NCBI GenBank assembly: GCA_022843625.1
Contig: JALHNH010000010.1
Span: 1-64,000 of the forward strand
Direction: 5' to 3'
Length of the DNA: 64,000 nucleotides
DNA from: Bryobacter sp.
GTDB lineage: Bacteria; Acidobacteriota; Terriglobia; Bryobacterales; Bryobacteraceae
Notes under the pieces: model-generated
Seen by the model: only the letters and a program-made list of their open reading frames with translations
Database searches by the model: none
What the model was told of the DNA's origin: nothing
Shown: positions 57,400 through 64,000 of the stretch, piece by piece
Layout of the letters: each line of letters opens with the position of its first letter
Numbering within the stretch: the first letter of the stretch is position 1
Made by a program: the position numbers and the translations under genes

Positions 57400-60125
57400 A
57401 GATCCTGGCCCTCCGTGGAGAAAACCTCGCCAGCCTAGCCGGCAAATTCGAACTCCGCTTCGACGAGGGCCCGCTCTCAAGCTCCGGCCTCTTCGCCATC
57501 ACCGGAGAAACCGGAGCCGGCAAATCCACCCTGCTCGACGCCCTCTCGCTAGCCCTCTACGGCGAATACCCTCGCCTCGTTTTCTCCAGCAACGAGAAAG
57601 CCCCAGACTCAAGCGGCGAAGTCATCCAGGCCAACGATTCCAGAAACATCCTGCGCCGAGGCGTAGGCTTCGGCTCCGCAGAAGTCGACTTCGAAGGCCG
57701 CGACGGCAACACCTACAGAGCCCGCTGGGAGCTCCGCCGTGCCAAAGAAAAGTCCACCGGCAAGCTCCAGTCAGAAAAGCGAAGCCTAACCAACCTTGCA
57801 ACAGAACAAACGATAGCCGACAAAAAAACAGACGTTCTGGCCCAAGCCGTAAACCTCACCGGCCTAACCTTCGATCAATTCCGCCGCACCAGCCTCCTCG
57901 CTCAAGGCCAATTCGACGCCTTCCTCACCGCCCGTGAAAACGACCGAGCCGAACTCCTCGAACGCATCACCGGCTCAGAGATCTACACCCGCATCTCCAC
58001 AAAAGTCTTCGAAGGCACCCGCCTCAAGAGACAAACCCTAGACACCCTAGAAGCCCAACTCACCCAACTCGTCTGTTTAAGCGACGAAGAGCGCCACAAC
58101 ATCGAAGAGCAAATCAAAACTCTCACAAACAAAGCAGATCAAATCGCCGAGACCCTCAAGCTCTGGAACCAATTGCAGCAAGCAATTACCGGCGAGACAC
58201 AAGCAACAGCAGCCCACCAGGCCGCCCAACAATTCCTAGATCAAACAAACGCGACACTCACTGCAAGCAAAGAAACCCTCGAGCGCACAGACAAAGCAAA
58301 GCTCAGCATCGACACTCAAATTGCGAGCTTAGCCCCGCTCTGGCAGCAAGCCGAAGCCCTCGACACAAAGCTTCAAGCCACCACAACACAACTCACCGCC
58401 GCCACCCTTCTCGAAAAGCAGCGCCAACAATTCGAAGCCACCCAAGCCCAGGCCCAAGCCACTCAAAGCAAATCAAAAGCAGAACTCGAAGCGCAACTGG
58501 CCACCAACAAAACCTGGCTCGAAGAACGCACCACCTGGCTGCCCCTCGTGCTCCAACGGGAAAGCCTGCAACAAAAGATCAACCAACTCGGCAACGAAGC
58601 CCTCAATGAAGACTTCCCTGAAGCAGGCGTTGCCCGCCAAATCTTGAATCGCATCGAAGACGATTTCAAAACTCTCGAGCATCGGCAAGCCCTACTCGAA
58701 GCCACAAAACAAGAAGCCAACCGAGCCAGTCAAACCCTATCCACCGCAGCAGCCAGCCTCCGTGCCAGACTCGAACCTGACAAGCCCTGCCCCGTCTGCG
58801 GCAGCACGACACACCCAATCCATCACGACGATTTATCCGAACTCGCCAACACCTTTGAGCAACGCAATCTCGATCTTGCCAACCAACAAAAAGAACTCGA
58901 CCAGACAAGAAGCATCCTCGTCCAGGAGCAAGCCAAAGCCGCCGCTGCCCTCGATCAAGCCAGACTCGCCAGGCTAAAAGAACAAAAAGACCTGCTCCAA
59001 CAAATCGCTCCCTTCACCTTCGAGAATTTCGCAGCCAACTGCGACCTCTACGCAAAGCACCAGGCCATCGCCGAAACCCTAACGAACAAACTCAACACCA
59101 CAACCCAGGCACTCACATCAACCACCGCAACCCTCGAAGCGGCAATCCTGGCCTCAGCGGAAGCAAAGCTGGACGCCGAGCGACTCACCCAAATCCTAAG
59201 CACCCAAAAGGCAGAGCGAGCCAACATCCTCGACGGCCAACCCACCGCCCCACACAAACTCAAACACCAAACAGAACAAGCTGCCGCCCACAAAGCCCAC
59301 CTCAATGCCAGCACCCAACTCGCCGCCGCTCAAGCTGCCCACAACGCCGCCACCGAACAACTAGCAAAATCCGAACTAGCCAGCCAACAAGCCACAGCCG
59401 CCCGCGAGACCGCCCAAGCCCTCTATCAAGGCACCCCAATAGACCCAGCCGCCAGCGAAGCCGAGCAAAGACAAGCCCTCCAGCAAATCGGCATTGAGCA
59501 ACAAAAGCTGAATCAAGACCAGGCAAATCAAACCAAAACCCAAGCCCTCCAGGCCCAAATCAACGAAGCCAAATCCACCTACAACACCTGGCAGGAAGTA
59601 AACCTCGCGATCGGCCAAGCCGACGGCAGCAAGTTCCGCAAGCTAGTCCAGAGCCTGACGCTAGACCATCTAGTCCATCTAGCCAACCACCACCTGGCAA
59701 ACTTCTCCCAGCGCTACCGCCTGGCGCGCTCCTCACAAGAAGACCTAAGCCTGCAAATCATAGACAACGAAATGGCCGCCGCCCTCCGCCCCGTCACAAC
59801 TCTATCGGGAGGAGAGCGTTTCCTAATCAGCTTAGGTCTCGCGCTAGCCCTGTCGAGCCTCGAAGGCAAAGACGCCTTCGTAGACTGTCTCTTCATCGAC
59901 GAAGGCTTCGGCTCCCTAGACGCAGAGTCCCTGGATCAAGTGATGGTAGCCCTCGAAACTCTACCCTCCTCAGGCCGCAAAGTAGGAGTAATCACCCACG
60001 TAGCCGCCATGATGGACCGCATCGCCGTACAAGTAAGAGTCACCAAACAAGGCAACGGCCGCTCCACGGTTAAAATAGTAGATTCAGCCCGCGACAACTT
60101 CGCCTTTTTCGCAAACCAACAATGA
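57396..60125 (+). CDS. sbcC: Exonuclease subunit SbcC (Rad50-like ATPase)
   Basis: A 909-residue SMC-like ATPase. The N-terminal P-loop is GETGAGKSTLLDALSLALYG; two long coiled coils rich in Ala/Gln/Glu flank the zinc-hook CPVCG (Cys465 and Cys468), and the C-terminal lobe has SGGERFLISLGLALALSS with FIDEGFGSLD. It partners SbcD for end processing and hairpin removal. Length is a little short of E. coli SbcC (about 1050). It overlaps the DUF3817 gene by 4 nt. Confidence 0.95.
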   Translation: MKILALRGENLASLAGKFELRFDEGPLSSSGLFAITGETGAGKSTLLDALSLALYGEYPRLVFSSNEKAPDSSGEVIQANDSRNILRRGVGFGSAEVDFEGRDGNTYRARWELRRAKEKSTGKLQSEKRSLTNLATEQTIADKKTDVLAQAVNLTGLTFDQFRRTSLLAQGQFDAFLTARENDRAELLERITGSEIYTRISTKVFEGTRLKRQTLDTLEAQLTQLVCLSDEERHNIEEQIKTLTNKADQIAETLKLWNQLQQAITGETQATAAHQAAQQFLDQTNATLTASKETLERTDKAKLSIDTQIASLAPLWQQAEALDTKLQATTTQLTAATLLEKQRQQFEATQAQAQATQSKSKAELEAQLATNKTWLEERTTWLPLVLQRESLQQKINQLGNEALNEDFPEAGVARQILNRIEDDFKTLEHRQALLEATKQEANRASQTLSTAAASLRARLEPDKPCPVCGSTTHPIHHDDLSELANTFEQRNLDLANQQKELDQTRSILVQEQAKAAAALDQARLARLKEQKDLLQQIAPFTFENFAANCDLYAKHQAIAETLTNKLNTTTQALTSTTATLEAAILASAEAKLDAERLTQILSTQKAERANILDGQPTAPHKLKHQTEQAAAHKAHLNASTQLAAAQAAHNAATEQLAKSELASQQATAARETAQALYQGTPIDPAASEAEQRQALQQIGIEQQKLNQDQANQTKTQALQAQINEAKSTYNTWQEVNLAIGQADGSKFRKLVQSLTLDHLVHLANHHLANFSQRYRLARSSQEDLSLQIIDNEMAAALRPVTTLSGGERFLISLGLALALSSLEGKDAFVDCLFIDEGFGSLDAESLDQVMVALETLPSSGRKVGVITHVAAMMDRIAVQVRVTKQGNGRSTVKIVDSARDNFAFFANQQ

Positions 60126-60415
60126 ACCCATCCAGCGACCTAATATGGCTCCGCCGCTCCGGCATCGCCGAAGGCCTCTCCTTCCTGATCCTCCTCGGCA
60201 TAGCAATGCCGCTAAAGTATCTGGCCGGCCAACCCCAAGCAGTGCGAATCGTAGGCTCCCTCCACGGAGCCCTCTTCATCATCTACGCAGTGATGGTCCT
60301 GATAGCGGCCCGCAACCACAAATGGCCAGCCAAAGAAATCGGCCTAGGCCTCCTGGCCGCCTTCCTCCCCTTCGGCCCCTTCTGGTTCGACAGACGACTC
60401 CGCACTCAATACTGA
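60122..60415 (+). CDS. DUF3817 integral membrane protein
   Basis: A 97-residue protein with three hydrophobic segments. LRRSGIAEGLSFLILLGIAM, PLKYLAGQPQAVRIVGSLHG and LLAAFLPFGPFWFDRRL fit DUF3817, found near cytochrome or heme-synthesis genes in several phyla. Function is unknown. It is coupled to sbcC by a 4-nt ATGA overlap and ends 10 nt inside the end of the convergent WG-repeat gene. Confidence 0.85.
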   Translation: MNPSSDLIWLRRSGIAEGLSFLILLGIAMPLKYLAGQPQAVRIVGSLHGALFIIYAVMVLIAARNHKWPAKEIGLGLLAAFLPFGPFWFDRRLRTQY

Positions 60416-61386
60416 AATACAACCTTCCCAGTTGTATCGATATATGAGAACTGCTTCCCCTTCTTCACATGAGCCAACCCCTTGAAGAAAGGGCTAGCCG
60501 CCTCATATTCTCCGCCCAACGCATACCGCCCGCTCTTATCGATATATCGAAACCGAAACTCTCCTACTTCCACGACAGCAAACCCCTCATGAAAATCCTC
60601 TGCAGAGTCATACTGCGCCTGAATCAAGACTTTCCCATGTCTGTCAACGTATCCCATCAACAGGTCCTTACGGATACGGGCTCGGCCCTCAGAAAACGGC
60701 CACGCTTCCTCAAACTGCGCTTCAATCTCAAGTACCCCACGCTTGTTGATAAACCCCCAAGATTCACCAACTCGAACAGGTGCCAACCCTTCAGAAAACG
60801 ACCCGGCCATTTCAAAGCTTCCATTCGTAACCAATACGCCAGACTTGTTTATGTACTCAAACCGGCAATGTGGCAGATCCTTGCGCAAGCTATTCCCTAC
60901 AACCGTAGGAAAGTGACAACCTTCCTCATTCGAAAACATTAGGCAATCCCCTTCGAGCAACACCTTCGCCATTCCATCCTTAAATTCAGACCCATACAAA
61001 AACCTGGGCTCAATCACAAACTTCCCATCCTCGCCAACATAGCCAACCTTTTCACCCACACGCCGTACGGCCAATCCTTCAGAAAATTTCTGCTCGCTTC
61101 CTGAATTTTCGCCCACCACAACGTTGCCGGATCGATCCAGGTATTGTCCATTCTTGGAGGGATCTTTGAGCAAGCCATTGTGAAACTCCCCACCCGAATT
61201 TCCGTCGAACTCCAGTCTCGGCTCCATCACCACCTTCCCCTGTCTGTCGATATACCCAGCCTTCCCATCAACAACAAACCGGTAAAGCGCATCCGCCGTC
61301 GCACTCCGCGGAATCCAGATCAGGTAGTCCCAGGAACAGGCAAACCCAATCGCCCCAGCCAAAAGAAGAACCGCTAACTTCAGCAT
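60406..61386 (-). CDS. Secreted WG-repeat protein
   Basis: A 326-residue protein with signal peptide LKLAVLLLAGAIGFACSW (a Cys near its end might be lipidated). The rest is a chain of WG-type repeats of about 32 residues: YIDRQGKVVMEPRLEF, FINKRGVLEIEAQFEEAWPF, YVDRHGKVLIQAQYDSAEDF, FSYIDTTGKVVFQY, each followed by F.EGLA.V. WG repeats form beta-rich surfaces of unknown role. The -10 TATCAT lies exactly 6 nt upstream of ATG 61386. Confidence 0.87.
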   Translation of the reverse strand: MLKLAVLLLAGAIGFACSWDYLIWIPRSATADALYRFVVDGKAGYIDRQGKVVMEPRLEFDGNSGGEFHNGLLKDPSKNGQYLDRSGNVVVGENSGSEQKFSEGLAVRRVGEKVGYVGEDGKFVIEPRFLYGSEFKDGMAKVLLEGDCLMFSNEEGCHFPTVVGNSLRKDLPHCRFEYINKSGVLVTNGSFEMAGSFSEGLAPVRVGESWGFINKRGVLEIEAQFEEAWPFSEGRARIRKDLLMGYVDRHGKVLIQAQYDSAEDFHEGFAVVEVGEFRFRYIDKSGRYALGGEYEAASPFFKGLAHVKKGKQFSYIDTTGKVVFQY

Positions 61387-61392
61387 GCCCCC

Positions 61393-61402
61393 ATGATACG
61401 TT
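61393..61402. promoter_or_regulatory. Interlocked divergent -10 boxes (WG-repeat and TIMP-like genes)
   Basis: TATCAT on the minus strand (61398-61393) is 6 nt before ATG 61386. TACGTT on the plus strand (61397-61402) is 8 nt before ATG 61411. The boxes overlap by two bases and the two genes start 25 bp apart. Confidence 0.45.
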
Positions 61403-61410
61403 GGAATGAA

Positions 61411-62029
61411 ATGTCAAAGGCCGCAGGCCTCTTCGCGTTTTTACTACTGACAACCCCATTCGCGCAAGCCTGCCATTGCCCCCCCATCCCCCCCGCAATC
61501 GCTTCAAGACCTGCTAACTCATTCAATCCTGTTCTTGGGCACGGTAACAGATCCTGGCCCAAGCCTCTTTGACTTCGTAAAACTCTTTGAGAGCAAATTG
61601 TCGCCGAAAGAACGCAAGCGCCTTGAAGAAGCAATGGACATTGACATGGCAACGGCAAAGAAACTTTACAAACGCGTCCTCCCTAAATCTGCTCACAGCC
61701 GTCTCGAGAAAATCAGAACAGAAGAAGAGTTCGAAAAGCTTGTGAAAGAATTCTTCCCTGAACTCCAAACAGATAAACAACGCCCGGTAACCTTCACAGT
61801 CCACGGGACCTTCAGAGGAAAGCCCAGCAACACCCGTACAATCTGGACTAGCCAGGGCCTTGGCGACTGCGGTGCCGCTTTCGCGCGCGGCAAATCCTAC
61901 CTGATCCCCGCATACTTTGACAACAAGGCAGGCCACGAAACCACCGGCCTCTGCTTAAATATCCGCCCCGCCGAAGAAGCCACCCAAGAGCTCAACTTCC
62001 TCCGCGCCAACACTAAGACCCGCCTCTAA
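61411..62029 (+). pseudogene. Secreted TIMP/NTR-like protein split by a frameshift at C-tracts
   Basis: From ATG 61411 a signal peptide is encoded (GLFAFLLLTTPFAQA) followed by Cys-His-Cys, the N-terminal C-x-C of NTR/TIMP-like domains. The mature part is in another frame: SLQDLLTHSILFLGTVTD, VTFTVHGTFRGKPSNTR, GLGDCGAAFARGKSYLIPAY, TTGLCLNIRPAEEATQEL. The switch falls at two C7 runs (61479-61485 and 61488-61494); one fewer C would restore a chain of about 205 residues. From TTG 61535 the second frame alone would give 164 residues without export. It may be phase-variable or a read error. Confidence 0.7.
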
Positions 62030-63414
62030 GCCCAAAACCGCGCATAAGGAGGCGCCCCCGGCTGCCCCGCAGCCACCCGGTCCGCCTCCAGCGTATCCGC
62101 ACAATCCACACCGTCCGGATACCGGTATCGCGCCACAAAATCATCCTCCATCTCCAGCCCCCACCCGGCCGCCCCCGGCAACTGATAATGCCCGTTCTTC
62201 ACAACCAGCGGATTCTTGAAAACTCCAGCCTGCAAGAACTCCAGATACTCTAGCCACCGTCCCTCACTCCCAAACCACGCCTGATCAAAGATCGACATTG
62301 CCCCCACCAACTGCCCCAATCCAATCCCCCCGCTATGCGGACAAACTGGAACCCCAAACTTCGCCGCCATCGCCACAATCGCAAACAGCTCATTCACCCC
62401 ACCCACGCGAGCCCCATCAATCTGGCAATGCGTCAACCCGCCACCAGCCAGCAACTGCTTGAACGTAATCGCATCCGGCGCCTGCTCACCGCCAGCCACA
62501 CCAATCCCCACCGGCTCCAGAGCCTTCCGCAACTCGATATACCCAACCACATCGTTATAGGCGATCGCCTCTTCAATAAACAACAACTTGTACTCAGCCA
62601 ACTCCTTCATATAGCTGGCCGCATTCCGCCAATCCCCAAGATTCTGATTCGCGTCCGTCAACAACAACGCATCCGGCCCCGTAGACTCCCGAATCGCATC
62701 CAACATCCGGCGATCCTCATCCAAAGCCCGCGCCCGGTCATACTGCTGCCCACGACCCACCTTGGCCTTAAACGCCCGCGTCCCCGCCTCATACAACCCG
62801 CGACACAACGTGCGAACCTCATCCAAAGGCCGCCCACTCCAACCCGCAGTGCTATAAACCCGAACCCCGTCCCGCTCAAGCCGCGCCACATTCGCAACCT
62901 TCGCAGCCTCTCTACTCCGCAACATCTCCAGCAACTCATCCTCGGTCAACACATCCCGCAGGTGATGAAAGTCCACACACTGTACAATCTTTTCGGGCGG
63001 CAAGCTCGACAGCAGCTTCCACATCGGCACACCCTCGCTCTTGGCCCAAAGATCCCAGAGAGCATTCACGATTCCACCCACAGCCATCCGGTAAACACCC
63101 AGCGCCAGCCACCGCAACTGATGATGCTCCGCCAGAGCCTGCGCAAACAATCCCGGCTCGGCGATAAACTCAGCCAGATCCCGCCCCACCACAAAGCGCC
63201 GCAACGCCTCGACAGCGGCCGCCTGAATCTGAGTCCCATCCCCAATAGTGAAAATGAGAGACCGCCCCTCCAGCCCGCTCTCGGTCCGCAGAATCGGAAT
63301 CACACAAGAATAATTCGGTGCCAGATGCCGAGGGTCACTCCCCGCCATCCCCAACCGAACCGTCGGATACCGCAAATCCAGAACTTCCAGCGAAACAATT
63401 TTGTGTGAACGCAT
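62026..63414 (-). CDS. Enolase-superfamily dehydratase, L-fuconate dehydratase-like
   Basis: A 462-residue enzyme of the mandelate-racemase subgroup, closest by eye to L-fuconate dehydratase/ENOSF1 proteins. The acceptor loop LIFTIGDGTQIQAAAVEALR, VNALWDLWAKSEGVPMWKLL, the KxK pair in FKAKVGRG, metal residues in LLTDANQN, FIEEAI and GGEQAPD, and the PHSGGIGLGQ loop with catalytic His support this. It would dehydrate an acid sugar such as L-fuconate. Start ATG 63414 has GGAGAG 6-7 nt upstream. An earlier in-frame codon at 63462 lacks this. Confidence 0.85.
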   Translation of the reverse strand: MRSHKIVSLEVLDLRYPTVRLGMAGSDPRHLAPNYSCVIPILRTESGLEGRSLIFTIGDGTQIQAAAVEALRRFVVGRDLAEFIAEPGLFAQALAEHHQLRWLALGVYRMAVGGIVNALWDLWAKSEGVPMWKLLSSLPPEKIVQCVDFHHLRDVLTEDELLEMLRSREAAKVANVARLERDGVRVYSTAGWSGRPLDEVRTLCRGLYEAGTRAFKAKVGRGQQYDRARALDEDRRMLDAIRESTGPDALLLTDANQNLGDWRNAASYMKELAEYKLLFIEEAIAYNDVVGYIELRKALEPVGIGVAGGEQAPDAITFKQLLAGGGLTHCQIDGARVGGVNELFAIVAMAAKFGVPVCPHSGGIGLGQLVGAMSIFDQAWFGSEGRWLEYLEFLQAGVFKNPLVVKNGHYQLPGAAGWGLEMEDDFVARYRYPDGVDCADTLEADRVAAGQPGAPPYARFWA

Positions 63415-63488
63415 CAAAATCTCTCCAACAGAAATATTCTCACGACTTGATCCACGCCACACTTTACGATCTACTCATTACAACCGAT

Positions 63489-64000
63489 ATGCGCAAACTG
63501 CTAATCCTCCTCGCCGCCCTCCCACTTCTGGCCCAGCAGGTCCCGCTCCAGCCGCTAGCCCAACAGGTCCGCCGTCTCGAAGACGCCTTCGCCTTCATCG
63601 GCCAACCCCTCCCACCCCAAACCCGTCAAAAGATCGACGAAGCCATCGCCACTTCTGACGACAAGCAGGCAGTCCAACTCCTCGAATCCGCTCTCGCCCC
63701 GCACGTCCTCGCAACCGTCGAGATCAACCCCGAAGCCCGAGTCAAAGTCGCCCGTGGCGACGCCGTCGCCGATCTCGCCCAGGGCGGCACCCGCGCCTTC
63801 CTCGTCAAGGTCATCAACCTCGCCCACGTCACTTCCCCACTGCGAGTGCAAAGCCCCAACGCCGCCGCCACAGTCGAAAGTTATCGGGTAAGACCCAGCG
63901 CCACACCCATCACAACTTCCGACATCCGCGACCGCTGGACCCAGCTCAACTTCTTCCGCAAGCCCCCCTTGCAAGAGCGCCTCTCCGGTCTCGAAATCGA
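63489..64000 (+). CDS. Secreted protein, incomplete at the window end
   Basis: The frame from ATG 63489 is open to the last base. A signal peptide (MRKLLILLAALPLLAQQ) is followed by a helical, Ala/Leu-rich segment (LEDAFAFIGQPLPPQTRQKI) and a beta-rich part (VEINPEARVKVARGDAVADL, RAFLVKVINLAHVTSPLRV). No family is assigned; the beta part somewhat resembles the N-terminal domain of exported metallohydrolases of Acidobacteriota, but the catalytic region would lie beyond the window. It is divergent from the fuconate dehydratase-like gene. Confidence 0.7.
   Translation, partial: MRKLLILLAALPLLAQQVPLQPLAQQVRRLEDAFAFIGQPLPPQTRQKIDEAIATSDDKQAVQLLESALAPHVLATVEINPEARVKVARGDAVADLAQGGTRAFLVKVINLAHVTSPLRVQSPNAAATVESYRVRPSATPITTSDIRDRWTQLNFFRKPPLQERLSGLEI

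Noticed and set aside
57404-57937. Other frames inside sbcC
   Set aside because: Shadows of the long ATPase frame, without motifs.
62335-63408. 357-codon plus-strand frame opposite the dehydratase
   Set aside because: Antisense of a conserved enzyme gene with low-complexity Arg/His/Pro composition.

Overview
The window looks like chromosomal DNA of an Acidobacteriota member, most like the Bryobacterales (Solibacter/Bryobacter type). The reasons are two large secreted proteins with the C-terminal domain known as TIGR03437 (common in Solibacter), an Oar-like outer-membrane barrel without a plug, a DUF1080 protein, a secreted DUF5117-type zinc metalloprotease, and codons rich in C at the third position. 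This placement is inference from gene content; no rRNA gene is present.

Layout. 1-5.1 kb: tRNA-Gly, a glycerate 2-kinase/shikimate kinase/SDR operon, a Lon-domain/HAD pair, a small flagellar-rod-like protein and a DUF1080 protein. 5.2-18.1 kb: a complex I operon on the minus strand (nuoA-C-D-E-F-G-H-J-K-L-M-N) in which nuoB and nuoI are missing although the remaining genes abut. 18.2-20.8 kb: a ThiS-like sulfur carrier, a polysaccharide deacetylase that appears to start at CTG, and a sigma-54 activator. 20.8-24.7 kb: deoxynucleotide genes (tandem ThyX-like protein, dut, dcd) interleaved with a VapBC and an AbrB/Doc toxin-antitoxin pair, then tRNA-Ala. 24.7-33.2 kb: secreted proteins (metalloprotease, YtkA-like protein, DUF4097 lipoprotein, beta-propeller/TIGR03437 protein, copper amine oxidase). 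33.2-39.7 kb: accessory stretch with an orphan HicB, a second VapBC, a YhcG/DUF1016 remnant and a 1459-residue NHL/TIGR03437 protein. 39.7-52.9 kb: pyruvate carboxylase, Uma2 protein, TonB C-terminal domain with TPR protein, galU, YgfZ, metallo-beta-lactamase-fold hydrolase, YtcJ-type amidohydrolase and the Oar-like barrel. 52.9-56.2 kb: a decayed accessory stretch (frameshifted nucleotidyltransferase, DUF433 pseudogene, LRR/zinc-ribbon protein, third VapBC). 56.2-64 kb: sbcD-sbcC, DUF3817, WG-repeat protein, a frameshifted TIMP/NTR-like secreted protein with two C7 tracts, a fuconate-dehydratase-like enolase and an incomplete secreted protein.

The strongest unifying observation is regulatory. 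Many genes lack a Shine-Dalgarno sequence and instead carry a TANNNT-type -10 box 6-8 nt upstream of the start codon, the arrangement expected for leaderless mRNA. At four divergent gene pairs the two -10 boxes interlock within 6-18 bp, so the promoter of each gene reaches into, or lies against, the start of the other. Starts that do have a strong Shine-Dalgarno are mostly inside operons, and they include a likely CTG start.

All functions are assigned by reading motifs and family resemblance; no database search or alignment was run.
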